A stretch of DNA of 64,000 nt from contig OX485805.1 of assembly GCA_950295325.1 (NCBI GenBank), positions 35,513,501 through 35,577,500 on the forward strand, read 5' to 3'. This stretch comes from Polytrichum commune. Its lineage: Eukaryota > Streptophyta > Polytrichopsida > Polytrichales > Polytrichaceae. Both the position numbers and the translations under genes were made by a program. The notes beneath the pieces were generated by a model. The model was not told the DNA's origin, made no database searches, and saw nothing but the letters and a program-made list of their open reading frames with translations. Shown here piece by piece: positions 35,783 to 48,904 of this stretch. Positions within the stretch are counted from its first letter, which is position 1. Every line of letters starts with the position of its first letter.

Positions 35783-38700
35783 ATGGCGAATACGAGACAT
35801 GTCGAGTTTGAAGTGAGGAATGCGATTGCAGTGGTGGCGCTCACTCTCGTGGTGAGTGCAATACTCGTGCAATTGCTCACGTGGCTGCGGAATGTTTTGT
35901 GGGAGCCGTTGAGGTTGAAACGGTTCATGGCGAAGCAGGGCGTGGGAGGACCGCCCTTCCGATTTCTTGTTGGAAACCAACCGGAGGCCTCCAAGTATGC
36001 ACTATCGTTTCCGGAGGCTCTGCCTCTCGACGATGATTTTGGGCAATTCTCGCCCACCGTGACACCGCAATACGTCTTGTATTTCCCCAAATATGGTACG
36101 CAATCAATCAGCTGACATTGAGAGGAACCCCTTGATACCTTTAATTCGCAGGCTCTGAATTGAAAGAATTCAGGTTTGCACCTTCAACAGTTTCCAGGTT
36201 TCGAAGAACGTCTTTGAAGCAAATTTTTCCAGGGTTGGAAACTATGCCCTCTTGAATGTCAGTCGTCTCTAACTCACTTTGATAATTGCTGCATCTAATA
36301 AATCAATATACTGTACTTTCTTCACAACGAGGAGCAATGTGATGCTTGGTAAGCACATGTGCAGATGAGAGAATTGCATTGATACCATTTCAGGGTTCGA
36401 AATTAGAGAACGTTCACACTTTCAGCAGTTGTTGTGTTTAGAACTTATGAGAGGTAGATTGTTTGGGTTGGTAACTCTCAGGCATTAGCTGTTTCTGGAT
36501 CATATCTAATGCTGAATATTCTAGTGGTCTGGTGATTTGTTAATTCACAAAGAGGAGTGATGTGCTTGAAAAGACAGAGCAAGGGCATTGAGAGGAGTCC
36601 CATTGATACCATTTGTGGACTTTGAATCGAAGGAGGTTTACAAGTCCTAACCATCAAGTTTTGAACTCATCAGAAGCAATTTTTTCCGGGATGTCAACTC
36701 GCTCCTTTTGAACAGAAGTTTCTGAATCACTTCTGATGCTGAATCTAAGGGATTGATGATTTTTTTTATTCAACAAAGAGGAGCAACGTGCTTGGAAAGC
36801 GGGCTATGATAGGAATCTATTGATGCCATCTGCTGACTCTGCATCAGAAAAAAGTTTTTCGTAAATGGGTCTTAGATGGTTAGACTTCTCCTAGGATATG
36901 AAACATGGGATTAGTAGCAGATGGTTAACAAATCTAAATCGAGGGCGCAGTCACTTATAATTTCTGAAGCTCACATGCATATCTTATGCTTTTTCAAAGT
37001 GAAGATTCCCATGCTCATTAAACGTTCATATAGGTCAACCCCCCCAACAATGTTGTGAATTAAGCTGAGAATAGAATAGTTGTCATACTTTGAGCAGACA
37101 GTCCAATGCCTTTTGAGTCATTAAGTTGTTTTGATATCTGTTCTTGGAGCCACAGCTAACTACATACCACTCAAATAAAAGATTTCAATTTAGAAAAGCA
37201 GTCAGATAAGGGCTGTCTACCTTACACCTTATTGAGATGTCGATGCTCTTCAAACCAATCAGAAGCAATATCTAATTGTGTGCAAAAAGGGCAACCCTCG
37301 TACAATGTGCTCCAGAATCACGTTATGAAAGTGGATTTAATCATTTCATGCTATTCGTACTTGAGTCACATATTTGCATTCAACGCTAATTGTTTGGTTA
37401 CTCTAGTGACAGGATGATTATTGCGTGCAGGGAATCGTTTTGTGTATTGGGTTGGGTCCGAAACGCGGCTAGTGGTGAAAGAGCCAGAGATTGCGAAAAT
37501 TGTGTTTGCAGCGAAACATGAAGATTTCGCGAAACCGGAAATCGATAGTTTACTCACCTCCCTCGTTCTTGGCAAAGGATTGTTCCATCGGTTTGGTCCC
37601 AAGTGGGCCATAGAGCGGCAGACACTGAATCCTTTCTTCCGCCACGAAGCACTCAAGGTGAATTTAGCACTGAAATCATCACCTCTGGATCTAAGAATAT
37701 TTAAGGTAGAGGGGTCTTAAATTGTTGTTGTTATTTTTGTTGTTGTTTTTTCCAATTAGCCCACTTCACCTAGAATATAAAACACGTGATTAGTACAAGA
37801 TGGTTGGCAGATCCGCATTGAGGGTGTAGGCACTTTGCTCAATATTGTCGGAACTCATATGAATATCTTATTCATTATCAAAGTGGAGATTCTCGTGCTC
37901 ATTAAATGGTCATATAGGTTTCTCCATCAATGCTCACTAATGAGTCTAGAATGTAACTCTTATTCTGAGCATGTAAGTCCAATTTCTTTAAACACATATG
38001 TTTTTGGTATACATTCTTGAAGCTACACCTAACCACACATCACTCAAACATAATCATGTGTTCAATTAACATACGGAACTGAATTACGCATGTCTATTGT
38101 CTTGGTCGTTGAGCACACTTGGTTGTATGCGCCTCAACCCAAAAAACTTGTGTTTATTTACTATGGTATTTTGGGCCTTAGGTGGTCACTTCTAATTGAA
38201 CAACTACATTTAAGTGGTACATGACAAGGCTGTTTGTTATTAAGTTACACCAAAAAGTTGGTGAGATTAGATTTATATGCTGAGAAAATTGATACCATTC
38301 TAGGTTCTAAAATAACTAACATAATGGGGAGGGTCAAAGAGATTCTTCACTTTGACCTCTTATAACTTTCTCATCTCAACTCCAACTATGAAGTTTAAAA
38401 TGATAATCGTTGTGATTCCCAACTGCTAGCTGGATAAGACAAATCCCGATCTCATACAATGGCCAATATTGTATGTGGAGTTGGAAGTGCCCACAAGAAG
38501 GCCACAGACCTTGAGTACAATGAGGAACCTAAGCTTTAGAGTAGAAGAACAACCCTTGGGTGGCAATTCTCTGTAGCACTCGTAGGAGTCCTCATGTTTA
38601 GAACTTAGTTTGGAGCTCTTAAATTGTTGTTAAGAATCATTATTGTGGAGTTGCTCTTGCATTATAAGCATTTTGAAGACTATGAATTCTAAGAATTGTT

Positions 38701-41700
38701 TATTCTTTCTAAGAAGTGGAAATTCAATATCTACGGGGTTTGGAGGGTGACCCATGTCTTAAAAGCATTTCTCCTAGTTGGTTCTAAAAATCACATTTGG
38801 AAGTACAAACCTTTTCTAATCTAGACACAAATTGTATCAATGGATCATTCTCAATGCCCTTAGCTTTCCAACGATATTGCCTCTCTTAGATTGTGAAATA
38901 AGATGTCATCAACTCATTAGAAAGATTACAATTGATTCAGAAACAACTGTTCAAAAGGAGAGTTATCACCCCAGGTGAACAACCAAGACAGTGGTGTTCT
39001 AAACTCTTGACAGGATGTTTGAAGAGACTCCTCCATATGAATAAACGAGAGGCTTAGAGGTGAGAGGAAGATCATCGGTTCTCATGTGCCTTTTCTTACC
39101 AAAAACAGTTTATTCTTCCTCTGAATCTCTACCAATGTTGTTGTAGGGTTACGTGGAAGCTATGGTGAAGGGGTCGACTGTGGAGCTTGAAAACTGGGAG
39201 CACAGGGTAGCGGAAGCAGGTGGCTCACTTGAGTTTGACGTGGAGGCCGATGTTCACACCATATCTGGGAGAATCATTTCGTTTACGGCCTTTGGATATG
39301 ATTCGTTTGAAAAGGGTCAACAGATTTATCACCTCCAGACACAATATGCAAAAGAAGTCTTCGAAGCTTTTCAAGGGCACACATTTTGGATTCCAGGCTT
39401 CAGGTACGTAACAATCATATTCAAAGCCTTCCCTCAATTGCATTTCCTTCACTCAATCACATTGTTAGTAAGAAACTGGTATTTCAGGTGATCAAGCCTT
39501 TGGTTTGTGGTGGTAATGAATTTCGTACAGATGTACTGGTGCTAGAATAATTCTTCTGGGCACTATAAATGTCGTTTCGAACACCAATTGGAAGCTGAAA
39601 TATTGAGTCAACGAGGATTCGATCCAGGCATCGACAATTGTACACTATGTGAAACTTGAACACAAGATGAATTACGCCAATGAAAATATTGAATGTGCTT
39701 TTGGCAATGAAATGAAGTGTGTGTGTGTGTGTGTCTGTGGAAATAAATAAATAAATAAATAATTCTAAATGTCGAGCTTGGGAGGAAACACCATAGTTGA
39801 GAAAACCGATGTCACTGAAACACTGGCCCACTTATGTGCAGGTTTTTGCCCACGAGACAGAACAAACTGATGCAACACCTCGACACCAAAATCAACACGT
39901 TGTTGCACGAAATAATTGACAACAGACGCAAATCCTCGACGCAAACAAAGACGGGGAGTCACTATGGTGATGACCTTCTTGGACGCATGCTCACAGCTGC
40001 ATCCGATGGATGGGACGAGGATGTGGTGGAGTTCAACCTTGCGTCAGTGTTCAACAATTGCAAATTAATTTTCTACGCTGGACAAGACACCGTGGCAGTA
40101 TCGGTCGTGTACACAATGATGATGCTGGCACGCTACCCGGAGTGGCAAGACCGGGCTCGCCAAGAGATCCTGAACGTGGTTGGCAACGACGACAATTTCG
40201 ACACAGGAAAGCTTCATGATCTGAAAATTGTAAGTCAAACAAATGATTCCTTGATCAATTATAGATTTAGTGATCGTTACAAATAACTTGATGCTTAGTC
40301 ACGCATAAGTTGGATGTCTGCAAGAAATAGTGTCTGTGTGTGATATATGGGCCTTGTTTTGTTTGTTTTGTTTGTTTACATCGAAGGTGAATTATTTCTT
40401 GTTTTCCATCCTAGTACCTTGGTGTTAGTGTCATGTGTCCATACATATATTTTCTTATGTTCAATTCTAATACTAAACGTTCATTTTTCATGTAGCCATG
40501 ATTTTGTGTATTGTTGGCCATGTTTGGTGCCACATGTAAAGTTATACAATTGATATGCAATACATTTTTGGTTCTATCGGTACACACTTGAACGATGATT
40601 GTGAGGAAAAAAATTGGGATCGTTTTGATTAATTTTTGTTGTCCTTTTGATTCCTTGATCCTAAGGTGAACAATTTTGACAGCACCCATGAATGTCCTTT
40701 AAGGAATCAAAATGATATCTTAGATGACCCTATTCCTTGTAAATTAACTTTGTTGGTCTACTCAATATGGAGTATAAAATGTAGGTATGATCCAAAATAT
40801 GCTCCACAATACAAATCTAAGCACACCAAGTATGTAAAGTTGTCTAAAATAGTCCTTAAACTGTTAGACACCCAAAAGTAGTACCCCAACCGTGAATGCC
40901 CCCCTAAGGTTTAGAGGATTCTTTTTGACAATAGGTGTGTTGGTTTCAATCATTGTTGTCATATGGTCATAGTCCTTAATAACTACCATGTATGTTCTTC
41001 TTAGGGTTTGCATTTGGGTTCTAGGTATTTAGTATTTACATACTAGAGGCTCTTGGAGCGCTCGTGGGCTTCCTTGAGCTTTTTTTCCTTCTCTGGATTC
41101 TAGCTAACTTATTGTGCTCTTGTCTTTGTTTTTTTGATATAATTGTTGAGTTACATGCTCTGGATGAAAAAAAAAAAAAAAACGTTCAATGATTTTCTCA
41201 TTGGAAAGTGAAAGTGAATTTAATGTGTATTAAAGTATTATTTAATGATTTAATTTCTTTATATGTAGTGGAGGCATTCATCACATAAAACTGAAAAGCT
41301 TAGTATAAATACATGAATCCATTTTCAAGTATGTTGTTAGTACGTATACAACTGTTTTTCTCTATAAAATTCATATATATAGGGGGTTTGATTTCATAGT
41401 GACCCACACACATCATTTAGGTTTCCAATGAAGAGTCCACCCCCTGAGGAAGAAATGAGGTGAAAATTAGAATCTATAGCCCATCGGTACACTAAATACT
41501 ATATTTAGTATCACCATTTCTATTTGTCTTGCCCAATATTAATTGTAAACCACCCATGTAGTGTCACTAACACTAAATGTAGACCTAACATTATTTGTCA
41601 TTCCTTGTGAGAAATTTGGGCATCATAGATTCACAAAGTTACAACTACTATTAATTACTAAGTGATTTCTCATCCAGATTTCAAACACCCATGACAATAT

Positions 41701-42753
41701 TCCATTACAGAATTGTTAGGATGCACAATCTACCAAACTAAAAGTAGGTGAACTAGAAGTACGTTGGGATGAGAGTACTTGTGAACTTATTCATAAATAG
41801 TGCCATTAGAAACGTTACCACTATTTACTATCTTGTGTAGATCTCTAATTGTCTTTCTTTGAAGTATGCATACTTACGACAAGTTGTGGAATGATTTTTT
41901 GTGTCGCTAGATGTAATATCTATTATCTTGTGTAGATCTCTGGTTGTTTTTCTTTGAAGTATGCATACTTACGATGAGCTGTGGAATGATTTTTATGTCA
42001 CTAGATGTAATATCTATTATCTTGTGTAGATCTCTGATTGTTTTTCTTTGAAGTATGCATACTTACAACGAGTTGTGGAATGATGATTTTGTGTCACTAG
42101 ATGTAATATTTATTATCTTGTGTAGATCTCTGATTGTTTTTCTTTGAAGTATGCATACTTACGATGAGCTGTGGAATGATGATTTTGTGTCACTAGATGT
42201 GATATTTATTATCTTGTGTAGATCTCTGATTGTTTTTCTTTGAAGTATGCATACTTACGACGAGCTGTGAGCTGTGGAATGATTTTTTTTTGTAATTTGT
42301 TTGTTTGTTTGTTTGTAGCTAGAGAGTACGGTGAATGAGACTATGCGGCTGTTTTCGGTAGCCACAACAACTACCAATACCCGGCTCGCAATGAAGGATG
42401 TGAAGGTGGGAGATCTAATCATCCCCAAAGGCTTGGTCATCGAGATCGCACGCCAAGCCATGCACAAAGATCCGGAATGTTGGGGTGAAGACACCGGGAA
42501 GTTCAATCCCGGGCGATTTGTGGGCGGTGTTTTGAAGGCGAGCAACCATCCACAAGCGTTCATGCCGTTTGGTTATGGGCCCAAGACATGCATAGCCATG
42601 GTATTCGCGATGAACGAAATGAAGATTATTTTGGCCATGATCCTCAAGCGGTTCCGACTCGTTCCATCGCCACTGTACAAGCACCACCCTACGGTGGCGC
42701 TGGTGCAAATGCCAAAGCATGGCATGCACCTCATCCTCAAGTCCCTAGCATGA
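35783..42753 (+). CDS. Cytochrome P450, CYP72 clan, complete 5-exon gene
   Basis: A membrane-bound haem monooxygenase of the ER. CYP72-clan enzymes oxidise hormones, terpenoids or fatty acids; the substrate is unknown. Exons 35783–36095, 37431–37657, 39147–39403, 39842–40229 and 42319–42753 join in phase (1620 bp, 539 aa) with GT–AG introns. Residues about 8–36 form the N-terminal anchor. Motifs: C-helix WAIER; I-helix A345-G-Q-D-T349; K-helix E402-T-M-R405; FNPGRF (458–462 region); haem loop FGYGPKTCIA with Cys486. Oddities against the clan: Lys484 for the usual Arg, Ala488 for Gly after CI, Gly in place of Glu in the PERF motif, and Val350 after the I-helix Thr. The frame is intact and conserved along its length, so a working but divergent enzyme is more likely than a pseudogene. 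Intron 4 (2.1 kb) holds two repeats. Confidence 0.93.
39717..39762. repeat. (GT)n and (AAAT)n microsatellites in P450 intron 3
   Basis: GTGTGTGTGTGTGTCTGTGG followed by about five AAAT units. Confidence 0.9.
41506..41823. repeat. Dispersed ~330 bp repeat, copy 3 of 3, inside P450 intron 4
   Basis: Collinear with 8678–9010 and 30720–31070. It is preceded by ACTAAATACTATATTTAGTA, a small palindrome at the probable terminus, and ends with GAAACGTTACCA. Its location inside an intron suggests a mobile origin. Confidence 0.75.
41824..42290. repeat. 95-bp tandem repeat, nearly five copies, at the 3' end of P450 intron 4
   Basis: ATCTTGTGTAGATCTCT starts units at about 41830, 41924, 42019, 42115 and 42211. 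Each continues through TTTCTTTGAAGTATGCATAC and GAGCTGTGGAATGAT. The last copy ends about 30 bp before the acceptor of exon 5, so the array occupies the branch-point neighbourhood. Confidence 0.92.
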
Positions 42754-43894
42754 TTCTTGTCCTCCCGTACCTCGGCCCACGCATACTTATATAGCAATTG
42801 TAGATACGTAGAGACCACACAAGAATCTAAGATGTGGAACAATGTGACGACATGTCAAGTCGTTGGAGGGGTGAAAAAGATTGTATGCTTGGTGCTGCTC
42901 TAAGTTGTTGTCTTCTTAACCATGTTTCGTTTAGCTAGTATGGAATTGCAATTTCCCACTCTTAACACTATATTCGTTAATCGGAGACTTTGGAAAGTCT
43001 CAAAATCAAATTCACCCATAGTTTGGGATGCCAATATTGTGAGCATACATTATAATGGGAACATTGGGAACATTGGGAAAATGATAGTTCATAAGTTTGT
43101 ACGCAAAGAATATTTACATTACTAAATATAGTAATTTTAAAATATCGTGATCAAAACATGAACTTCACATGGAAAATAACAATCAAATCTCCCAAAAAAT
43201 AGTTTTATATCATTATAGAGTCTAGGATGCGCATCCCATATGGAAAGGTCTTATTGAATTAGATGGCATATCCCAAACTTATTTAAAATAAGTTTGAATG
43301 TAGCCGCAATACAACCAAGACTATATAATGCCCCTATTTTCACACTAATTCCAACCTATGTTATGTCCACCAAAAGATGTATCCACAAACACACCCACCA
43401 CGATTGTCCCGTCAATATTGTCAGCCGATCGGGAAGAGAGTTCACATTCATTATCTAAAGACGATGCATATGTCGACAACACAAAGGCACTATCTACTAC
43501 ATCCACTACCATCACACCTAAAAAACAACCATGGAATGGACAACCGCATAACCGATGCTATGCAAATAAGAGTGGACACACTATATGTGAGTATATATGA
43601 CCTGAAATACATACATTTTCCAACTAAAGAGACAATAGTGACTAGCAAACCAAAGACACGCTCGCATTGTGGACATTAAAAAGTAGGTGTTGGGATACCA
43701 TTGGAGAACCTCATAAATAAACACGAACATGTGTTCCAAAACAATCCATGGTCAAGTGCAAATAATCCTTATTTTTCCATTCCAATAAACATGGGCATCA
43801 CATGGTGTTATTTATTATCTTTAGAAGGCGTTGAAATGATTTGTTAAGTAACCATGGGCATGGTTCTACATCAATACAAGACATGATTTTCACA
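42754..43894. other. 3' flank of the P450 gene, no further gene seen
   Basis: Includes the P450 3' UTR. Two overlapping open frames at 43358–43679 have low-complexity content (Thr/Ser/Pro) and no recognised domain; they are not called as genes. Confidence 0.45.
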
Positions 43895-44985
43895 TATGTT
43901 CACGAACGCGCGGTCGTAAAGCACATCCCATTTCATGATCAAATGTGCATGGGACAAACAACACATGATGTTAAAGATCACACGATACATATATTCACAT
44001 TGGTGTCAAAGAACATTATACATGCATATGAAAAAAATTGAATGATATGGATTTAAAAAATATTAGTCGCATACACAGTCGACACGATGTATGTCGTCGA
44101 TTATAGGCCCAAAATACAAAAAAATACGACTTGAGATATACGAATGGGCGTTCGTATACCTCCCTATACATATTCCAGGAGGGTATCTTTATGAACGGCC
44201 GCGTGTATGTCACATGTTGTATTTTTTATGGCAGATAAAATTTAGATTGTAATAATTGTGGTATTTTACGGATGTACTTTCGCAAAACGTATGCCATCAT
44301 ACGGGTATTTGGGGCAATTGGATTGGTATACTCCATACGAATGGCCGTTCGTAAAGCTTTGGTAGGTATCTTTATGAATGTCCATTCGTATATCATCATG
44401 ACAGACTTGTATCATATATCATCATCATATTTGGGTCGATGCATAGATGTGTCTATGTATGGATGTTGTTTGGATACATAGACCATATTCACAGGTGGTA
44501 TTTACAAACGACCGTTCATAAGGCTTTGGGTCATATCTTTACGAACGTGCGTTCGTATATCACCATGACATATTGTTTGGGTCTATGCATAGATGTATGT
44601 CCATCTATGGATGTTCCTAGACACATAGACCATACTCACAGGTGGTATTTACGAACGCACGTTCGTATATCACTATGATATATTGTTTGGGTCTATGCAT
44701 AGATGTATGTCTATCTATGGATATTGCTAGATAAATAGACCATACTCACAGGTGATATTTACGAACGCACGTTCGTAAACTCTTAGCCATCACATGTGAT
44801 TGAATCATTAATACAAATGCGTTCATTTGTGATTTACGAACGCGCGTTTGTAAACTCTCAATCACCATATATGTTTCAACCAATACTACAAATGCGTTGA
44901 TTTGTGATTTACAAACGTGCGTTTGTAAACTCTCAACCATCATCTATGTTTGAACCAATACTACAAATGCATTGATTTGTGATTT
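43895..44985. repeat. Outer palindrome cluster (ACGAACG-NN-CGTTCGT and variants)
   Basis: Palindromes occur at about 43902, 44137, 44337, 44541, 44650, 44759, 44837 and 44912, some decayed. 44472–44765 is a tandem repeat of about 110–148 bp units (AGACCATACTCACAGGTGGT then ATTTACGAACG). 44790–44985 is a tandem repeat of about 77 bp units (ACTACAAATGCGTTGATTTG). Each unit carries one palindrome, so the palindrome spread together with longer unit types. Confidence 0.8.
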
Positions 44986-44997
44986 GTGATTTATATT

Positions 44998-45895
44998 TGT
45001 ACCATAGGTTGGTTGAAGCTTAGAAACGTTGGATCTGGATTTGGTTTGCGAAAACCACCTTTGATAAAAAACGTTAGCTAGTCATAAGGACCCGAAAACT
45101 ACACTATAGGTTGTAGAAGGTTACAAATGCCAGCTCTAAGCTTATATTATGGAAACAACATCTAAAAGTTGGCCATACAGAACAAAAACGTGAGCTCGTA
45201 GGTAGTGTCCAAGACATATTTTTTAGCCTTAAACGGAAGTTTAAGGCGATCATACGTCAAAGGAGTTTTCTAGAGATGCACTAGGTTGGGAGGTGTTTTT
45301 GCAAGGCTTGGAAATGACTAGCAACAAAAGAATTAATGTAGCAAGGAAGGACTGCAAACACCCATTAACAATGGGCTTTCATATATACGTACTATGCAGC
45401 ATTTGGTTGCTGCGCAGAAGTTTACGAAAATGTGGGCCGATGTTTTTACGAACGCCCGTTCGTAAATGTGCATCGAGGTTTACGAACGTCCGTTCGTAAA
45501 TGTGGGCCGAGATTTACGAACGCACGTTCGTAATTGTGCAGCACTTAGTTTCTGCGCAGAAGCTTACGAAAATGTGGGCCGATGTTTACGAACGCCCGTT
45601 CGTAAATGTGGGCCAAGGTTTACGGCCCGTTCGTAAATGTACGCTGACGTTTACGAACGCACGTTCGTAACTATGCAGCACTTGGTTGCTGCAAAGAAGT
45701 GTACGAAAATGTGGGCCGAGGTTTACGAACGCCCGTTCGTAAATGTGCGCTGACGTTTACGAACGCACGTTCGTAACTATGCAGCACTTGGTTGCTGCAA
45801 AGAAGTGTACAAAAATATGGGCCGAGGTTTACGAACGCCCGTTCGTAAATGTGGGCCGACGTTTACGAACGGGCGTTCGTAAAACTCCGGAATAC
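44998..45895. repeat. Left arm of a giant inverted repeat carrying a palindrome array
   Basis: 44998–45400 is non-palindromic sequence (TGTACCATAGGTTGGTTGAA … GCAAGGCTTGGAAATGACTA). It is repeated in inverse orientation at 61527–61916 with high identity. 45440–45885 holds nine intact ACGAACG-NN-CGTTCGT palindromes and one truncated one. They are separated by ATGTGGGCCGAGG-type spacers and ATGCAGCACTTGGTTGCTGC blocks, again matching the right arm inverted. Confidence 0.88.
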
Positions 45896-47100
45896 GCGGC
45901 GGTATATGCGGTGGATATACGTTGTACGTACATGAAGTGTGTAGTGTGGACGCATAGAAATGTGATATGCGCGCACTCCTACAAGTCTCTAGAGCAGTCT
46001 CTAGAGCATGCCGCAAAAAAGAGCTATGGTGTGGGGGGGAAGACCTTTAAGTACTGCTCTAGGGCGATTCAAAATCCCTTGGATGCTCTTTAAAAAGCGG
46101 ATTCCCGCCGCCTACCTTAACCTAACAATATGTCATTCTATCCATGCGAAACATGTATGACGCTATGTATGGAACATGTATGGCATGCATGCAACATATT
46201 GAAAATATTAATATCGCTCGCACACCTTAGGTGTTACCAAGGCCTCAGGATAAAAACATAAATACTATAATAGTCAAATGTTATTGAAATATGATGATGC
46301 TTAACATTAAATAAATGATTTGCGACCAAGTTATGAAATCCAAGTTTTTGGGCAATTCATACCTATATGTTACCAAGGTCTAAGTGATATATATATACAC
46401 ACATACATACAATGAGGTAGGAGTGGGTCAAAATTAGTTATGGAGGTCCCTAAAATTGTATATATTATATGATTCACATCAAAACATGTCCAGAATATGC
46501 TCACTAAGTGTGTGGACACCAATAAAAAGTCGGATTAATTTGGAATGGCTTGTAAGGTAGAGGAAGGATATGATATGAAACCATACCTAGGTATAATGTA
46601 GGTCTTAATTTAAGTGTAAACCTAGATGTGGAAAGATTGAATTAATCCGGAATGTGTGGCAAGACTGAAATTAATTTGGAATGGTACATAAGGTAGAGTA
46701 AGCATATGAATTCAAAACATACCTAGGTCGAGTCACACTAATTGCATGTTTTTGCATCCTACGAGAAGTAGGTGCATAACTAAAAGTATTCATTTAAAGT
46801 TGAGTCTTAAGACATGCATGTTAGAATAAGATTAAGTATGGACTGTGTGATCAAAATGCACTCAACATTATTAAGGTGAACGAGGAAGAATTCCAAACTT
46901 CACTTTTGACATAAACCAAAGTTGTATCTCAAATCCAATTTTGAATCTTGAAATGACAATCGGCATGATTCTCAATAGTTGTTATTAACCGGATGAAGCA
47001 ATATCCAATCCAACCAACATTGGTAGACCAGTTGGACATGCCCACATACCACAACATGGCCACATATTTTGAATATTGGTAAGATTAAAAGATTTAGGGA

Positions 47101-47131
47101 TGTAGGGTTTAGGGTTTGGGGTTAGGGTTTG
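47101..47131. repeat. Interstitial telomere-like repeat
   Basis: GTAGGGTTTAGGGTTTGGGG followed by TTAGGGTTTG is about four units close to the plant telomere repeat TTTAGGG. Confidence 0.7.
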
Positions 47132-47926
47132 TGAAAGTTGTGCATGTCCGACAGTTAATACAATAGATTACACACACAAACGATATTGACTACTCAATAG
47201 CCCATATTGCACTCACTTAATTATGTAGAATGCACATTTTATACTTGCCAAATATCCGATCACATGGCTCAAATACACTTAGTTCAAGTTGAAGTTAAAG
47301 TTCAATGCACTATACAAATGTTAGTTCAAGTTGACACCTAATTATATGAATTGATGACATGTTCGAAATTGAATTTCCCTCCACCTCTACTAAAATTAAG
47401 TTCACCCCCTCCCCTTAATCTCAAATTGTGTATTTTATGAAGCTAATAATGATTAGAGGAACTAATGAACAACTTGAAAGATATTTCATTCTTGAAAACA
47501 TTATATTTCAAAACACCATATGAGCATCCTTGTGGTTGGATTCTTCATCAAATTTCTACTAAATGATGTGCATTGTTCACTACAAATTTATACTCCCTAT
47601 GTACCTAATGTTTACAAAAGAACCAAATGTATAGGGACTAATAGAATGGGGAGAAAAAATTCATTTGTATTTATACTAAGCTATTCAAATCAATATGATA
47701 AACACCTATACTACATATACATAATACAAAACATGAATTAAGCATGCCTTCATTTACTTACAAATTCTACTTTTATTTTCATGCAAGAGAGTCATCGAAC
47801 GTTCTTCCATCCTCACAAGTATGGACAAGGTAGTCATATGACTGCCTCCATAATATGACAACAAGTCATGTATCGTAACTTGGATGAAACTAACACATTT
47901 CAATGGTACCAAATTCCCTCCCCACC

Positions 47927-48045
47927 CCTATCCCATCCCAACCCATCCCATCCCATCCCAACCCATCCCATCCCATCCCAACCCATCCCATCCCATCCCA
48001 ACCCATCCCATCCCATCCCAACCCATCCCATCCCATCCCATCCCC
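47927..48045. repeat. 20-bp-period CCCATCCCA minisatellite
   Basis: Higher-order units ACCCATCCCATCCCATCCCA repeat about five to six times without visible substitutions. Open frames across it are Pro/Ser/His repeat artefacts. Confidence 0.95.
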
Positions 48046-48904
48046 TCCCCACACCCCATCCCAGCACATCCCAACCCTTCCAACGTGGAGGAGGCCACGT
48101 AGCAACGATAGGGAAACCCTAGCGGCGTTGGCTACCTCCCCGCACCCCTTCTTCTCCTTTCATTGTCATTTGGAGCATAGAAAGGAGAAGCGGAACGCTG
48201 AGCACATGCGGAGCGGAGCTCTTGTCATTTCTTTACTCATATCTTTTCTTTGTTTTGTTGGTGCGCGTGTTTGAGAGTCGCAGATTTCTTTTGAGAGTTG
48301 CAAGTTTGCTAGTAGAGAGCTTGAGAGCTACAAACTTGAAAGTTGCATACACATAAGAGTTGTTGCAAGGGTTTGTATGTAACGTGCGAGGGCTTAAGAG
48401 TGTGAGGGAGGAATGACTAATGTGAGGGTGCAGTAGATTGAATTTACAATTTTGAGGTTTTCGAAGTTTTTCACTAAATGAGGAAGCACAAGTTTTGGAT
48501 GTATACCAATTCAACGTGCATAGTGTAATCCCCCTGAACTCACTTCCTTCACATTTTGAAATTTTTTTCATTGTTGAATTCCATGTGTTTTTTTCCATGT
48601 ATGTTGAGCTTTGGCATGTTTTGTTTGCAAGCTTCCCCATATTTTTCGATTTAGTGTTCTCTCACAACCTGAAACTCAATTACGTTTTCATTCGGTTGTT
48701 TCAATTTTTATCGTTCTCAAGTTTTATCTTCACTTGCAGTATGCAAAGGCACCAATTCAAGATTGATAGGTATCCATCACAAACCAAAAGTGGCAAGATG
48801 CAATGGACAAATTACTGATACATATCAACCACTCCATTATAGACCAATGCATATTTATATTTGTTTATATATGAATATAAAAACATATGTACATGCGTAA
48901 ATAC

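Larger units (their letters stand above)
45896..48904. other. Central region between the inverted arms, no gene seen
   Basis: 3 kb, AT-rich, without a recognisable transposase or cellular gene. It contains an interstitial telomere-like run (47101–47131), a CCCAT minisatellite (47927–48045) and a T-rich right part. The left end (CTCCGGAATACGC) and the inverse of the right end (CTCCGGTATTTACGC) still pair, so the arms extend a few bases into it. Confidence 0.5.

Noticed and set aside
35683-36090. Minus-strand frame of 135 codons over P450 exon 1
   Set aside because: The plus-strand exon has membrane anchor, correct phase and donor; the opposite frame has no recognisable content.
39600-39620. 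tRNA-like GATTCGATCC box
   Set aside because: No matching D-arm, anticodon stem or acceptor stem around it.
44998-45020. Target duplication at the outer ends of the inverted arms
   Set aside because: Flanks (…TTTATATT on the left, TTTTTCAAG on the right) do not match over a convincing length, so no insertion boundary is claimed.
47868-48274. Proline/serine/histidine-rich proteins across the CCCAT repeat
   Set aside because: Any frame through the 20-bp minisatellite stays open; composition is only that of the repeat.
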